64,000 nt of DNA from Streptosporangium saharense (lineage in GTDB: Bacteria; Actinomycetota; Actinomycetes; Streptosporangiales; Streptosporangiaceae): assembly GCF_014203715.1 (NCBI RefSeq), contig NZ_JACHJP010000005.1:186001-250000 (forward strand). Reading direction: 5' to 3'. Within the stretch, counting starts at the first letter, position 1; every line of letters starts with the position of its first letter. Below the pieces are notes generated by a model. The model did not search any database. It was not told the DNA's origin and saw only the letters and a program-made list of their open reading frames with translations. The position numbers were made by a program, and so were the translations under genes. Below, piece after piece: positions 24,993 to 33,483 of the stretch.

Positions 24993-25341
24993 CGAACTCG
25001 GGCTGGTCGAGCAGGCGCAGCCAGCTCCCGTCGGGCTGGCGCCGTACGACCTGGGCACGGGCACCCGAGCCGTCCTTCGGCGGGGTGGAGGTGAGGGCGA
25101 TGTCACCGCTCACCAGGGTCGGCAGCGGCTCCTCCGGCTCGAAGCGGGGCCGGTTGGCCAGGACCTTCTCCCACAGCGCGCGGATGGCCTCCCTGCCGAC
25201 GGTCTGTCCGCCCGGCGGGTAGGCGAGCACCGCGTCCTCCTCGTAGAGGGCGGCGACCCCGGCCGCGTCACCGGCGTTGGAGCGCTCGACGAACAGCCGG
25301 GTGATGTCCTCGGGGCGCATGGCCTTCTCGTACTTCGTCAT
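24973..25341 (-). CDS. SnoaL-like / NTF2-fold protein
   Basis: A 122-aa cone-shaped NTF2-like protein with start ATG 25341 and GGAGGT upstream. The pattern EDITRLFVERSNAGDAAGVAALYEEDAVLAYPPG and a REAIRALWEKVL helix are typical, followed by strands including DIALTSTP and RAQVVRRQPDGSWLRLLDQP. These proteins are isomerases, hydratases or ligand binders, and none can be chosen here. It is divergent from the second LysR gene, with 88 bp between the starts. Confidence 0.82.
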   Translation of the reverse strand: MTKYEKAMRPEDITRLFVERSNAGDAAGVAALYEEDAVLAYPPGGQTVGREAIRALWEKVLANRPRFEPEEPLPTLVSGDIALTSTPPKDGSGARAQVVRRQPDGSWLRLLDQPEFVTPPTR

Positions 25342-25429
25342 GGGACCTCCTGGGTTGTTGTTCCCAGTCTTGTCACGACATTTCCAGAAGTCCAACAGAT
25401 TGTTCTTCTCGCAACTAGAATTCACAGTT

Positions 25430-26353
25430 ATGGAACTGAGGCAGCTGGAGTATTTCGTCGCGGTCGCCGAGGAGCGGAACTTCACCCGGGCCGCCGAGCG
25501 GGTCCGCATCAGCCAGTCCGGCGTCAGCGCCCAGATCCGGCAGCTCGAACGGGAGGTCGGGGCGGAGCTTTTCGACCGTTCCGCGCGTGTCGTGACCCTC
25601 ACCGTCGCGGGCAAGGCCGCGCTCCAGCACGCCCGCGCCACGCTCGCCGAGGCCGCCGCGCTCAGCCGTGCGGTGGGGGAGGTGACCGGCCTGGTCAGGG
25701 GGCGGCTCACGGTCGGCATGGTCGTCGGCTGCACCGTCACGCCGCTCTTCGACGCCCTGGCCGCCTTCCACCGGGCCCATCCCGGGGTGGAGATCTCGCT
25801 GTTCGAGGCCGACTCCGAGCGGCTCGTCGAGGAGGTGCGCGCGGGCGGCGCGGACCTGGCCCTCGTCGGGTGCGCGGGCGCGACCCCCGAGGGGCTTGAG
25901 GCGCTGACGATCGTCAGCGAGGGGCTCGTCGCGGCCGTGCCGTACGGTCACCCGCTGGCCGGGCGGTCGAGCGTCACCCTGCGGGACCTGACCGAGCACC
26001 CGATCGTGTGCATGCCACCGGGCACGGGACTGCGCGCCGTACTCGACCTGGCCTGCGCGGCACGCGACCTCAGGCCGGAGATCACGTTGCAGGCCGGTGC
26101 CGCCGACGCCGTCGCCGACCTCGCCGCCCGTGGGCTGGCGGTCGCGGTCCTCAGCGCCTCGATGGCCACCGGGTACGGTGACCGGCTCGCGGTCCTCACG
26201 ATCGACGACGTCGAGGTGCCCGCCCTGCTCGCGCTGGTCTGGCGGGACACGCACAACCCCGCGCTGCGCGAGCTGGTCGCGTACGGCAGGCGGGCCTTCG
26301 CGGGTCCTCAGGACCTCACGCGTGCGGGCACTCCCACACCCGGGGGCTCGTGA
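25430..26353 (+). CDS. LysR family transcriptional regulator
   Basis: A 307-aa LTTR. The DNA-binding domain is at 1-62 (MELRQLEYFVAVAEERNFTRAAERVRISQSGVS), with a standard effector domain beyond about 90 (RLTVGMVVGCTVTPLFDALAAF). It is divergent from the SnoaL-like gene and probably regulates it. An AACAgatTGTT repeat near 25395-25405 is a weak operator candidate. The ATG at 25430 has no ribosome site, so leaderless translation is possible. Its 3' end overlaps a small opposite-strand ORF by 38 bp. Confidence 0.88.
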   Translation: MELRQLEYFVAVAEERNFTRAAERVRISQSGVSAQIRQLEREVGAELFDRSARVVTLTVAGKAALQHARATLAEAAALSRAVGEVTGLVRGRLTVGMVVGCTVTPLFDALAAFHRAHPGVEISLFEADSERLVEEVRAGGADLALVGCAGATPEGLEALTIVSEGLVAAVPYGHPLAGRSSVTLRDLTEHPIVCMPPGTGLRAVLDLACAARDLRPEITLQAGAADAVADLAARGLAVAVLSASMATGYGDRLAVLTIDDVEVPALLALVWRDTHNPALRELVAYGRRAFAGPQDLTRAGTPTPGGS

Positions 26354-26594
26354 CGGTGTCCAGATCGAGCTGGGCCCAGAGCGCGCGTTCGGCTTTCGTC
26401 GGCCTGACGTGCGGGACCAGCCGTTCCGGGTGACCCGGCGCCGGGCAGCGGTCGCAGGCCCCGGCGTACTCCTCGCGCGGGACGTGCCAGTGCATCGAGG
26501 CGAGTGAGGGGCCGATGTTCTCGACCACGCTGATGACCAGCCTCAGCAGCCTCCGGCTGAGCCTCCACGACGGCGCGGTTCTGTTCGGTCGCAC
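26316..26594 (-). CDS. small hypothetical protein with metal-binding-like Cys/His pattern
   Basis: A 92-aa protein from GTG 26594, with AAGGAG 11 nt upstream. An N-terminal basic helix (WRLSRRLLRLVISVVENIG) precedes a C-terminal region containing CDRCPAPGHPE and ending in WECPHA. The Cys-x2-Cys, the later Cys-Pro-His and other His could form a zinc site. No family is recognised. Sequence quality (varied, non-shadow composition) supports it as real. Overlap with the end of the LysR gene is 38 bp. Confidence 0.6.
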   Translation of the reverse strand: MRPNRTAPSWRLSRRLLRLVISVVENIGPSLASMHWHVPREEYAGACDRCPAPGHPERLVPHVRPTKAERALWAQLDLDTVTSPRVWECPHA

Positions 26595-26786
26595 GGCGAT
26601 CGTCTCTCCTTGTCCGGCCCTTGGCGCCACCTGGGGATGGCGTTGAGGGAGATCATGCCCACGACAGTGACATCTGCCACACCCCGTTCACCAGTCTTGT
26701 GTTTTCGGGACGCCTGCTTAAGGCCGAAAAATCGGTACATGCGATCGTGTTTCCCGAACACACCCCTCCCAGTAAGGAGTCGCCAT

Positions 26787-27215
26787 ATGTCCGCAGACGC
26801 ACAGCCGACGCCGCAGAACAGGAACGCGGCCGTCATCGAGGAGTTCCGCGCGAACGAGGGGAAGGTCGGGGGCTACTTCGAGGGCTCCGACCTCGTCCTG
26901 CTCACCACCGTGGGGGCCAGGAGCGGTCAGCCGCACACCACCCCGGCGCTCTACGTGAGGGACGGCGACACGGTCGTGGTCGCCGCCTCCTTCGCCGGGG
27001 CGCCGAAGCATCCGGCCTGGTACCACAACCTGGTGGCCAACCCGGAGGTGACCGTGGAGATCGGCGCGGAGAAGTATCAGGCGACCGCGGTTCCCGCGGA
27101 GGGCGCGGAGCGCGACCGGCTCTTCGCCCTGCTGGCGGAGGGCACCCCCCGCTTTTACGAGTACGCGGAGAAGACGACGCGGGTCATCCCCATGGTCGTC
27201 CTGCGCGCCCACTGA
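26787..27215 (+). CDS. F420-dependent nitroreductase family (DDN-like) protein
   Basis: A 142-aa split-barrel protein of the deazaflavin-dependent nitroreductase family. The core GGYFEGSDLVLLTTVGARSGQPHTTPALYV and HPAWYHNLVANPEVTVEIGAEKYQATA are diagnostic, with the RVIPMVVL C-terminus. It would use F420H2 to reduce quinones or nitro compounds at the membrane. ATG 26787 has AAGGAG upstream with a good spacer. The gene stands alone; the operator-covered promoter of the next gene starts 8 bp after its stop. Confidence 0.88.
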   Translation: MSADAQPTPQNRNAAVIEEFRANEGKVGGYFEGSDLVLLTTVGARSGQPHTTPALYVRDGDTVVVAASFAGAPKHPAWYHNLVANPEVTVEIGAEKYQATAVPAEGAERDRLFALLAEGTPRFYEYAEKTTRVIPMVVLRAH

Positions 27216-27223
27216 AGATCGTC

Positions 27224-27270
27224 GTCAACCCAGGGTTGACGCTCTCGAAGCGTCAACCTATGGTTGACGC
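27224..27270 (+). promoter_or_regulatory. leaderless promoter under two tandem palindromes
   Basis: Two palindromes GTCAACC-n3-GGTTGAC lie at 27224-27240 and 27252-27268. A -35 TTGACG (27236-27241) sits in the first, and a -10 TATGGT (27259-27264), 17 bp away, sits in the second. The predicted start of transcription, 7 nt after the -10, is the A of the ATG at 27271. Binding to both sites would block both promoter elements. Confidence 0.8.
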
Positions 27271-27996
27271 ATGACAGATCCCGTTCGTACGACGAACCAG
27301 GTTCGCCTCGACGATCTGATCGAGGCCATCAAGAAGTCCCACCCGGACGCGCTCGCGCGGCTCTCCGGGGCGGTCATCGTCGCCGATCACCTGGGTGAGC
27401 TGGCGGACCACCTGATCGGCCACTTCGTCGACCAGGCCAGGCGCTCCGGCGCCTCCTGGACCGACATCGGCAGGAGCATGGGGGTGACGAAGCAGGCCGC
27501 GCAGAAGCGTTTCGTAGTAAAGAGCGATTTTTCCCTCGACCTCAGCCAGGGGTTCGACCGGTTCACCGACCGGGCGAGGAACGTCGTGGTGGCCGCGCAC
27601 AACGAGGCCCACGCCGCGGGCAACGCCGAGGTCCTTCCCGAGCACCTGGTGCTCGGCCTGCTGAGCGAACCCGAGGGTCTGGCCGCCAAGGCGCTCGGCA
27701 AAGAGGGGGTGTCACCGGAGGCCGTCAGGCGGGCCGCGACCGCGACGCTGCCCGAGGCGGCCGGTGAGGTGCCCGACCTCATCCCCTGCGACGCGGGCTC
27801 GCAGAAGGTGCTGGAACTCACCCTGAGGGAGGCCCTGCGCCTGGGCCACAACTACGTCGGAACCGAGCACCTCCTGCTCGCCCTGCTGGAGTTCGAGAAC
27901 GGTCAGGGCGTGCTGTCGGGCCTGGGGATCGACAAGGCCACCGCCGAGACCGGCATCCTGGCGGACCTCGCCGCCATCACCGCCGCCCGGGGCTAA
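27271..27996 (+). CDS. HTH and Clp N-domain fusion, putative regulator
   Basis: A 241-aa protein. Residues 1-81 end in a helix-turn-helix-like segment (ASWTDIGRSMGVTKQAAQKRF, 61-81). Residues about 93-235 are two Clp N-terminal repeats (FTDRARNVVVAAHNEAHAAGNAEVLPEHLVL and LREALRLGHNYVGTEHLLLALLE). There is no AAA+ module, so it is not a Clp ATPase. In ClpC the N domain receives adaptors and phosphoarginine-marked proteins. Here it may sense substrate and release DNA. The leaderless start and the flanking palindromes suggest autoregulation. The role is inferred from architecture only. Confidence 0.82.
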   Translation: MTDPVRTTNQVRLDDLIEAIKKSHPDALARLSGAVIVADHLGELADHLIGHFVDQARRSGASWTDIGRSMGVTKQAAQKRFVVKSDFSLDLSQGFDRFTDRARNVVVAAHNEAHAAGNAEVLPEHLVLGLLSEPEGLAAKALGKEGVSPEAVRRAATATLPEAAGEVPDLIPCDAGSQKVLELTLREALRLGHNYVGTEHLLLALLEFENGQGVLSGLGIDKATAETGILADLAAITAARG

Positions 27997-28155
27997 TCGT
28001 TTTGCCTGGTAGGAACCCTGCTCAAACCCCACCAGTCACACCGTTATCCAATCGTTGCATGATCAGGTACGCATAACGCGGTTTTCGGTTGTCTCACATA
28101 TGGAGCGCGCCAGTAGCTCAAACGGGCGCGGAAGTATGCATATGAGGAGCAGACC

Positions 28156-29253
28156 GTGAAGACCCTCAGGCGGACGGCCCAGGCCTCGCTCGCCCTCGTG
28201 GCTCTCGCCACCGTTGCGGCCTGCGCGGGGGAGGGCGGGGCCGTACAGGTGGCACCCGTGTCCGTGTCCAGCGCCGCCCCGACCAAGGCCGGGGCGGCGA
28301 CCCCGCCCCCCTCGGCCGGCCAGGTGGCCAAGGTCGCACGGCGTGGCAAGCCCATACTCGGCATCGCGGACATCACGCCCATGGGAGAGAAGACCGAGCG
28401 GATCGGCGTCGGCGCCCCGATCATCGTCACCTTCGACAGGGCCGTCGCCAAGCGGGCCGCGGCCGAGGCCGTCCTCCAGGTCCAGGCGGACAAGCCGGTC
28501 CAGGGCGCCTGGCGCTGGGTCTCCGACCGCAAGGTCGTCTACCGCACCAAGACCTACTGGAAGCCGCACCAGAAGGTCCTCCTCACCGCCAGGCTCAGCC
28601 AGATCCCCGGCAACGAGGCGGCCAAGGACGTCAGCCGCCGCTTCGCGATCGGCACGGCCAACATCTCCACGGTGAGCACCGGCAGGCACGTGATGAAGGT
28701 CTACCGGGACGGCAAGCTCGCCAAGACCATCCCGATCAGCGCGGGCCGGGGCGGCCTGGTCAAGAACGGCGTCGACGTCTACCTCACCACCAGCGGCGTC
28801 CACCTCACGATGGGCAAGAAGGCGGTCGAGACCATGACCTCCTCCTGGCTCGGCGTCACCGACCCCAAGGACCCGCGCTACTACAAGGAGGAGATCCCCT
28901 GGGCGGTGCGGATCTCCGACAGCGGTGAGTATGTCCACCAGAGCGCGGGCTACTACCAGTACCTCGGCCACTCCAACCAGAGCCACGGCTGCGTGCGCGC
29001 CACCCCCGAGGGCGCCAAGTGGTTCTACGGCATCGCCCAGCGCGGCGACGTGGTGAAGATCGTCGGCACCAAGCGCAAGCTCGACTGGCGCAACGGCTGG
29101 GGCTTCTGGCAGCTCAGTTGGACCGAGTGGAAGAAGGGCAGCGCCCTGCCCCCCGGCGGCGTCCCCACGCCCGCCCCCACCCCGACCCCCAGCACCCCCG
29201 CCGCCGACCCCAACCCGGGCGGCGAGCAGGCGGGCCAGGAGGGCGGCCTCTGA
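28156..29253 (+). CDS. L,D-transpeptidase lipoprotein
   Basis: A 365-aa exported protein from GTG 28156. A signal peptide with lipobox VAAC (Cys23) is followed by a Thr/Ala/Pro linker, an Ig-like domain (about 70-165), and the YkuD catalytic domain (170-310) with the active-site motif HSNQSHGCVRATP. A proline-rich tail (PTPAPTPTPSTPAAD) follows. It makes 3-3 crosslinks in peptidoglycan at the outer face of the membrane. The layout matches mycobacterial LdtMt-type enzymes. A terminator follows. Confidence 0.93.
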   Translation: MKTLRRTAQASLALVALATVAACAGEGGAVQVAPVSVSSAAPTKAGAATPPPSAGQVAKVARRGKPILGIADITPMGEKTERIGVGAPIIVTFDRAVAKRAAAEAVLQVQADKPVQGAWRWVSDRKVVYRTKTYWKPHQKVLLTARLSQIPGNEAAKDVSRRFAIGTANISTVSTGRHVMKVYRDGKLAKTIPISAGRGGLVKNGVDVYLTTSGVHLTMGKKAVETMTSSWLGVTDPKDPRYYKEEIPWAVRISDSGEYVHQSAGYYQYLGHSNQSHGCVRATPEGAKWFYGIAQRGDVVKIVGTKRKLDWRNGWGFWQLSWTEWKKGSALPPGGVPTPAPTPTPSTPAADPNPGGEQAGQEGGL

Positions 29254-29268
29254 CCCCTCTTCTCGTAC

Positions 29269-29299
29269 GGCCTGGCCTTCACACCTCGAAGGTCAGGCC
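29269..29299. terminator. bidirectional terminator
   Basis: Arms GGCCTGGCCTTC and GAAGGTCAGGCC, 12 bp with one G.T wobble, loop ACACCTC. It lies between the L,D-transpeptidase gene and the convergent AI-2E gene, whose stop is inside the second arm. Confidence 0.8.
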
Positions 29300-30387
29300 T
29301 GTTCCTGTTTGGGCAGGACGACCTCGCGGACGATGAGCAGGATGGCCGCGACCAGCGGGATGCCGAGCAGTGCCCCGACCACGCCCAGCAGTGCCCCGCC
29401 GAGCAGTGCCCCGACGATCGTCGCCAGCGGTGGCACGTCCACCGAGCTGCGCATGACGCTCGGCGCGATCCAGTAGTTCTCGATCTGCTGGTAGATCGTG
29501 AAGAAGACCACGCACACCAGGCCGACGGTCGGCGAGACGAAGAACCCGACGAGGGAGGCGAGTCCCGCGCCGATGAAGGCGCCGACCAGCGGGATCAGGT
29601 CCGTCAGCGCCACGATCAGGGCCAGCGCCAGGGCGTAGGGGACCTCCATCAGCACCAGGAAGAAGAAGGTCGCGACCCCGGCGATCAGCGAGACGATCAG
29701 GTTCCCCCCGACGTAGCCGCCGATGCTGTCGATGATCTTGTCACCGAGCAGGCTCGCGCGGGTCCTGCGGGAGCGGGGGACGAGGCGGTAGGCCATCCTC
29801 TTGAGCGAGTTCAGCGAGCCGAGGAAGTAGAGCGTCAGGACCAGGACTGTCAGCGCGTTGAAGACCGCCCCGATGATCACCTGGCCGAAGCCGAGCACCC
29901 CGCCGAACATCTGGCTGCCGAAGTCGCCGCTCGTCACGTACTGCTGGAGCTTGTCCAGGAGCTGGAAGCGCTGGTCCAGGTCCCGGATCAGCGGGTTGTC
30001 CTGCAACTGCTGGACGTACAGCGGCACCTTGCGCACGAAGTCGGCAGACTGCGTCGTCAGCGGCGGCACGATGGCCAGCCCGAAGGCGGTGAAGACCGCG
30101 ATGACGCCGAGGAAGACCACCGTGATCGCGGCCAGGCGGGGCAGGCCGCGCGCCTGCAGGCCCTCGACGGCCGGGTTCAGGCCGATGGCCAGGAAGAGGG
30201 AGACGATGATGAGGATCAGCACCGAGCTGGCGCTCACGACGGCCTGCACCAGCCACCAGGCGGTGAGCACGCCGAGGGCGCCGGTGAAGCCGAAGACGAA
30301 CGGGTTGCCGCGTATCGGCCTGCCCGGCCTGCCGAAGGGGAACTCGGAGGTGGGGGTACGGCCTTCGCCGGGGGTGGGGTCGGACAC
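29293..30387 (-). CDS. AI-2E family membrane protein
   Basis: A 364-aa polytopic protein from GTG 30387. About eight TM segments include an N-terminal WWLVQAVVSASSVLILIIVSLFLAIGLNP and a C-terminal MEVPYALALALIVALTDLIPLVGAFIGAGLASLVGFF-type pair, with a long helical loop between TM3 and TM4. These proteins export autoinducer or act as Na+/H+ or small-molecule carriers, and the substrate is unknown. It is convergent with the L,D-transpeptidase and shares its terminator. Confidence 0.85.
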   Translation of the reverse strand: MSDPTPGEGRTPTSEFPFGRPGRPIRGNPFVFGFTGALGVLTAWWLVQAVVSASSVLILIIVSLFLAIGLNPAVEGLQARGLPRLAAITVVFLGVIAVFTAFGLAIVPPLTTQSADFVRKVPLYVQQLQDNPLIRDLDQRFQLLDKLQQYVTSGDFGSQMFGGVLGFGQVIIGAVFNALTVLVLTLYFLGSLNSLKRMAYRLVPRSRRTRASLLGDKIIDSIGGYVGGNLIVSLIAGVATFFFLVLMEVPYALALALIVALTDLIPLVGAFIGAGLASLVGFFVSPTVGLVCVVFFTIYQQIENYWIAPSVMRSSVDVPPLATIVGALLGGALLGVVGALLGIPLVAAILLIVREVVLPKQEQA

Positions 30388-30425
30388 GCCCCGGCAGCTG
30401 CCCGTTATGCAGGTAAATAGTCGAT

Positions 30426-31640
30426 TTAGGGAAGATTGACGTACTGGCGGGGCCGCAGGGCGTGGTTGCGCAGGGCCGTGAGGGCGGCGGAACGGCCCGC
30501 GGGCGTCAGCCTGCCCCCGGCCCTGAGCCCGAAGACGTCGAGCCGACGTCCCAGCTCGGCCAGTGAGGCCTCGACCTCGGCCGTCTGCCACTCCTCACAG
30601 TCGATCACCGCCGTGACGTGCTCACGCTCCGCGGGGGAGCCGTCCACGAGCAGCATCAGCGCGACCTCCCGCGCCGAGGCGCCGAAGTCGTTCTCCCCCG
30701 GCACCGGTGCCAGCAGCGCGGCCGCGGCCGACTCCCAGAGCAGGACGGGATCGGCGAGCAGGCGCTGCCCGACCGAGGTGGTCACGAGCCGCCTGCCGGC
30801 CCGGTGAAGCGCTCCCAACTGCGTCTGCGCCATCTCCCTGGCCGCGGCCAGCTCGGCGGCGCTCCAGGTGCTCTCCGCCAGCACGGACCGGGCCAGGTTG
30901 TGGCGCTGGGTCAGCGGGATGCCGCCCTGCCTGTCGCCCACCCTCAGCAGCCACCGCAGCGCCTCAAGGTGGTCCTTCTCCGGGACGGGGATCGGGGCGT
31001 GCAGGCACACCTCGAAGGGCTGGGCCAGCTCGCGCCAGGCGGTGCCCCTGCCCAGCACCCAGCGGTTGAGCCGTTCCCCCTGGACCCGGTGCAGCCAGTT
31101 GTCCCCGCCAAGCTCGACGCGGGGCGTGACGAGCCAGCGGCGGGTCAGCGCGATCCGCTCCCGCGAGTCGGGGTTGAGCTGCCCGGAGACGATGGCCAGT
31201 TCGAGCGCCGCCGAGCAGGCGCCGTGCGCGCCCAGCTCCTCGGGGCCCATGATCGAGCTCCAGCGCAGCTCGGGGACGTCGGGAGGGAGCACGCCGGTGG
31301 CGTCGAGCGCGCTCTGGTAGGCGGCCATCCCGGCCTCCTCCCCGGCACGGGCGTAGACGCGCAGGATCCTGGTGGTCGTGGGGGAGACGCAGATCGCGGC
31401 GTAGCGTTCGAGACCGCCGAGACGCAGCAGGCGGCCGAGGGCGTGGGCGATGGCGGCCCGGTCACCGCGGGCCTTGGTCGGCAGCGTGTACCAGAGGAAC
31501 TCACACACGTTGAGTTCGGTGATCGTCTCCAGCGGCTCACCGCCGGTCAGCCAGTCGACCGCGCTCCTGGCGTGCTCGGCGCAGCCGGGCTCGGACCGTT
31601 CAAGCTCGGACAGAAGCGCGGCCACGTCCGGTGCAGGCAT
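30426..31640 (-). CDS. uncharacterised 404-aa protein
   Basis: A 404-aa soluble protein from ATG 31640. I do not recognise a family. It is largely helical, with a Cys/Trp-containing N-terminal stretch (LNVCEFLWYTLPTKARGDRAAIAHALGRLL), a middle region resembling a helical repeat, and a C-terminal winged-helix-like part (ASLAELGRRLDVFGLRAGGRLTPAGRSAALTAL). No TM or signal is seen. It lies 38 bp upstream of the AI-2E gene on the same strand and might be co-transcribed with it. Coding is well supported by length and lack of shadow composition. Confidence 0.7.
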   Translation of the reverse strand: MPAPDVAALLSELERSEPGCAEHARSAVDWLTGGEPLETITELNVCEFLWYTLPTKARGDRAAIAHALGRLLRLGGLERYAAICVSPTTTRILRVYARAGEEAGMAAYQSALDATGVLPPDVPELRWSSIMGPEELGAHGACSAALELAIVSGQLNPDSRERIALTRRWLVTPRVELGGDNWLHRVQGERLNRWVLGRGTAWRELAQPFEVCLHAPIPVPEKDHLEALRWLLRVGDRQGGIPLTQRHNLARSVLAESTWSAAELAAAREMAQTQLGALHRAGRRLVTTSVGQRLLADPVLLWESAAAALLAPVPGENDFGASAREVALMLLVDGSPAEREHVTAVIDCEEWQTAEVEASLAELGRRLDVFGLRAGGRLTPAGRSAALTALRNHALRPRQYVNLP

Positions 31641-31751
31641 GCTTCGAAGTCTGCCGTATGCAGGCCTGCCATGACGATGAACGTGACGTAATGGATCGCG
31701 CACGTCGCCTACCCTAGGAAATCGGTGCTAAGCGGATCGTGAGCCGGGCGC

Positions 31752-33368
31752 TCAGATCCAGCCCTTCTTGAAGAGCATGCGGGAACTCCAGTCCGCGTAG
31801 GGGATGATCTCGGCGGTCAGCACCGGATAGAGCCACCAGAAGTTGATGATCGCGAGCACCGCGAAGGCGCCGACCACCACGGAGCCGAGCAGCCGTCGTG
31901 ACGGTATGGCGTCCGCCGGGCCGAGGATCAGTCCCGCGGCCAGGGTGATGGCCAGGATCATGAACGGCACCATGGGGATGGCGTAGAACATGAACATGGT
32001 GCGGTGGTCGGCGATGGCCCAGTAGAACCAGGGCACCCAGCCCGCGGCGTAGCCGAGCAGCACGGCCCCGGCCCGCCAGTCGCGGGTGGCCACGTACCAC
32101 GCGATCATGGCGATCAGGGCGGCCAGCCCGCCGTACCAGATGATCGGGGTTCCGACGCCGAGCACGGCCTGGGAGCAGGTCTCGGCCCCGCAGGAGCCCT
32201 TCGGGCTCTCGTAGAAGAAGGCGACGGGCCGCAGCAGCAGCGGCCAGCTCCACGGCTCCGACTGGTAGTTGTGCGGGGTCGAGAGCCCGGAGTGGAAGCT
32301 CAGCACCTGGAAGTGGTAGTTCAGCCACGACCGGACGGAGTCGAAGACGAAGAACGCCGGTCCCTGCGAGGTGGCCTGCGCCCAGTTGCGGCCCCACCCG
32401 GTGGCGCTGATGAACCAGCCGGTCCAGGAGACCAGGTAGGTGAGCGCGGGCAGCAGTCCCATCGCGCCCAGCAGCGTGGGCAGGTCCTTGCCGAGCGCGC
32501 CGCTGTACGGCCTGCGCAGGCCGACCGCCCTGCGGGCTCCGGCGTCCCACAGCAGGGCCATGACGATGAAGGCGACCAGGTAGAAGATGCCCGACCACTT
32601 CACCGCGCAGGCCGCCCCGAGGAGGACGCCCCCGGCCAGGCGCCAGGGACGCAGGCCCAGCCAGGGTCCCTGGTCGGTGATGGGGGAGCTCTCGTACCAG
32701 TTGGCGAGTCTTTCCCTGGCCCGGTCGCGGTCGACGACGAGGCAGGCGAAACCGGCCAGGACGAAGAACATCAGGAAGATGTCCAGCAGCGCCGTACGCG
32801 ACAGGACCAGGTGCAGGCCCTCGACCGCGAGCAGGAGACCGGCCAGGCAGCCCAGCAGGGTGGAGCGGGTCATCCTGCGCGCCACCCGCGCCAGGATCAG
32901 GATCGACAGACTGCCCAGCAAAGCTCCGGCGAAGCGCCAGCCGAACGGGGTCATCCCGAACAACTGCTCACCCACCGCGATCAACCACTTGCCCAGCGGC
33001 GGGTGGACCACGTAGGAGGCGCACTTGTCGATCTCGGCGGGGGCGCACTTCTGCCAGATCTCGGTGCCACCGGCCATCAGGACCTTGTCGGCGTCCTTGA
33101 CCATGGTGCGTTCGGCGAGGAAGTTCACCAGGGACCAGGCGTCCTTGGCGTAGTACGTCTCGTCGAACATCACCGAGTTCGGGCGACCCAGGTTGACGAA
33201 GCGGAGGAACGCCCCGAACACCGTCACCAGCAGCGGGCCGAGCCAGCCCCACATGGCGCTGCCGGGCATCGGCGGCACCAGCCGGTCACGCACGGAGACG
33301 ACCGAGGCGGCGCTCGGTTCTGACTCCGGCTGTTCGAACGCCTGGTTGGGGAAGTCGGTCACGGCCAC
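31752..33368 (-). CDS. pmt: protein O-mannosyltransferase (Pmt)
   Basis: A 538-aa GT39 membrane enzyme from GTG 33368 (GTG 33362 and 33413 are alternatives). It moves mannose from polyprenyl-phosphate-mannose to Ser/Thr of exported proteins. Visible features are the first-loop motif VMFDETYYAKD, the HPPLGKWLIAVGEQLFG segment, and about ten TM helices, ending with NFWWLYPVLTAEIIP. It is divergent from rsmI, as is usual in actinobacteria. A central segment of about 280 bp is nearly identical to a segment of the second copy at 34342 (see repeat entries). Confidence 0.9.
   Translation of the reverse strand: MAVTDFPNQAFEQPESEPSAASVVSVRDRLVPPMPGSAMWGWLGPLLVTVFGAFLRFVNLGRPNSVMFDETYYAKDAWSLVNFLAERTMVKDADKVLMAGGTEIWQKCAPAEIDKCASYVVHPPLGKWLIAVGEQLFGMTPFGWRFAGALLGSLSILILARVARRMTRSTLLGCLAGLLLAVEGLHLVLSRTALLDIFLMFFVLAGFACLVVDRDRARERLANWYESSPITDQGPWLGLRPWRLAGGVLLGAACAVKWSGIFYLVAFIVMALLWDAGARRAVGLRRPYSGALGKDLPTLLGAMGLLPALTYLVSWTGWFISATGWGRNWAQATSQGPAFFVFDSVRSWLNYHFQVLSFHSGLSTPHNYQSEPWSWPLLLRPVAFFYESPKGSCGAETCSQAVLGVGTPIIWYGGLAALIAMIAWYVATRDWRAGAVLLGYAAGWVPWFYWAIADHRTMFMFYAIPMVPFMILAITLAAGLILGPADAIPSRRLLGSVVVGAFAVLAIINFWWLYPVLTAEIIPYADWSSRMLFKKGWI
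32728..33006 (-). repeat. inverted repeat arm within pmt
   Basis: In reverse complement this arm matches 34654-34935 at nearly every base. In the 60 bases I compared by eye (32881-32940) there is one difference. The encoded 93 or so residues, from HPPLGKW to VVDRD, are identical. Flanking regions diverge strongly. Confidence 0.85.
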
Positions 33369-33483
33369 CCGGCCATCGTACGGGCCTCCTCCCCTCCCGA
33401 ACCTAAGAAACACCGCCTACATGTCCAATTACGGAACTTCTCCCCTTGTTGGGACCCCGTGTCGGATGCGGGAGGATGGAACC

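Noticed and set aside
25395..25405. AACA-gat-TGTT near the second LysR gene
   Set aside because: Only 4-bp arms; too weak to list as an operator.
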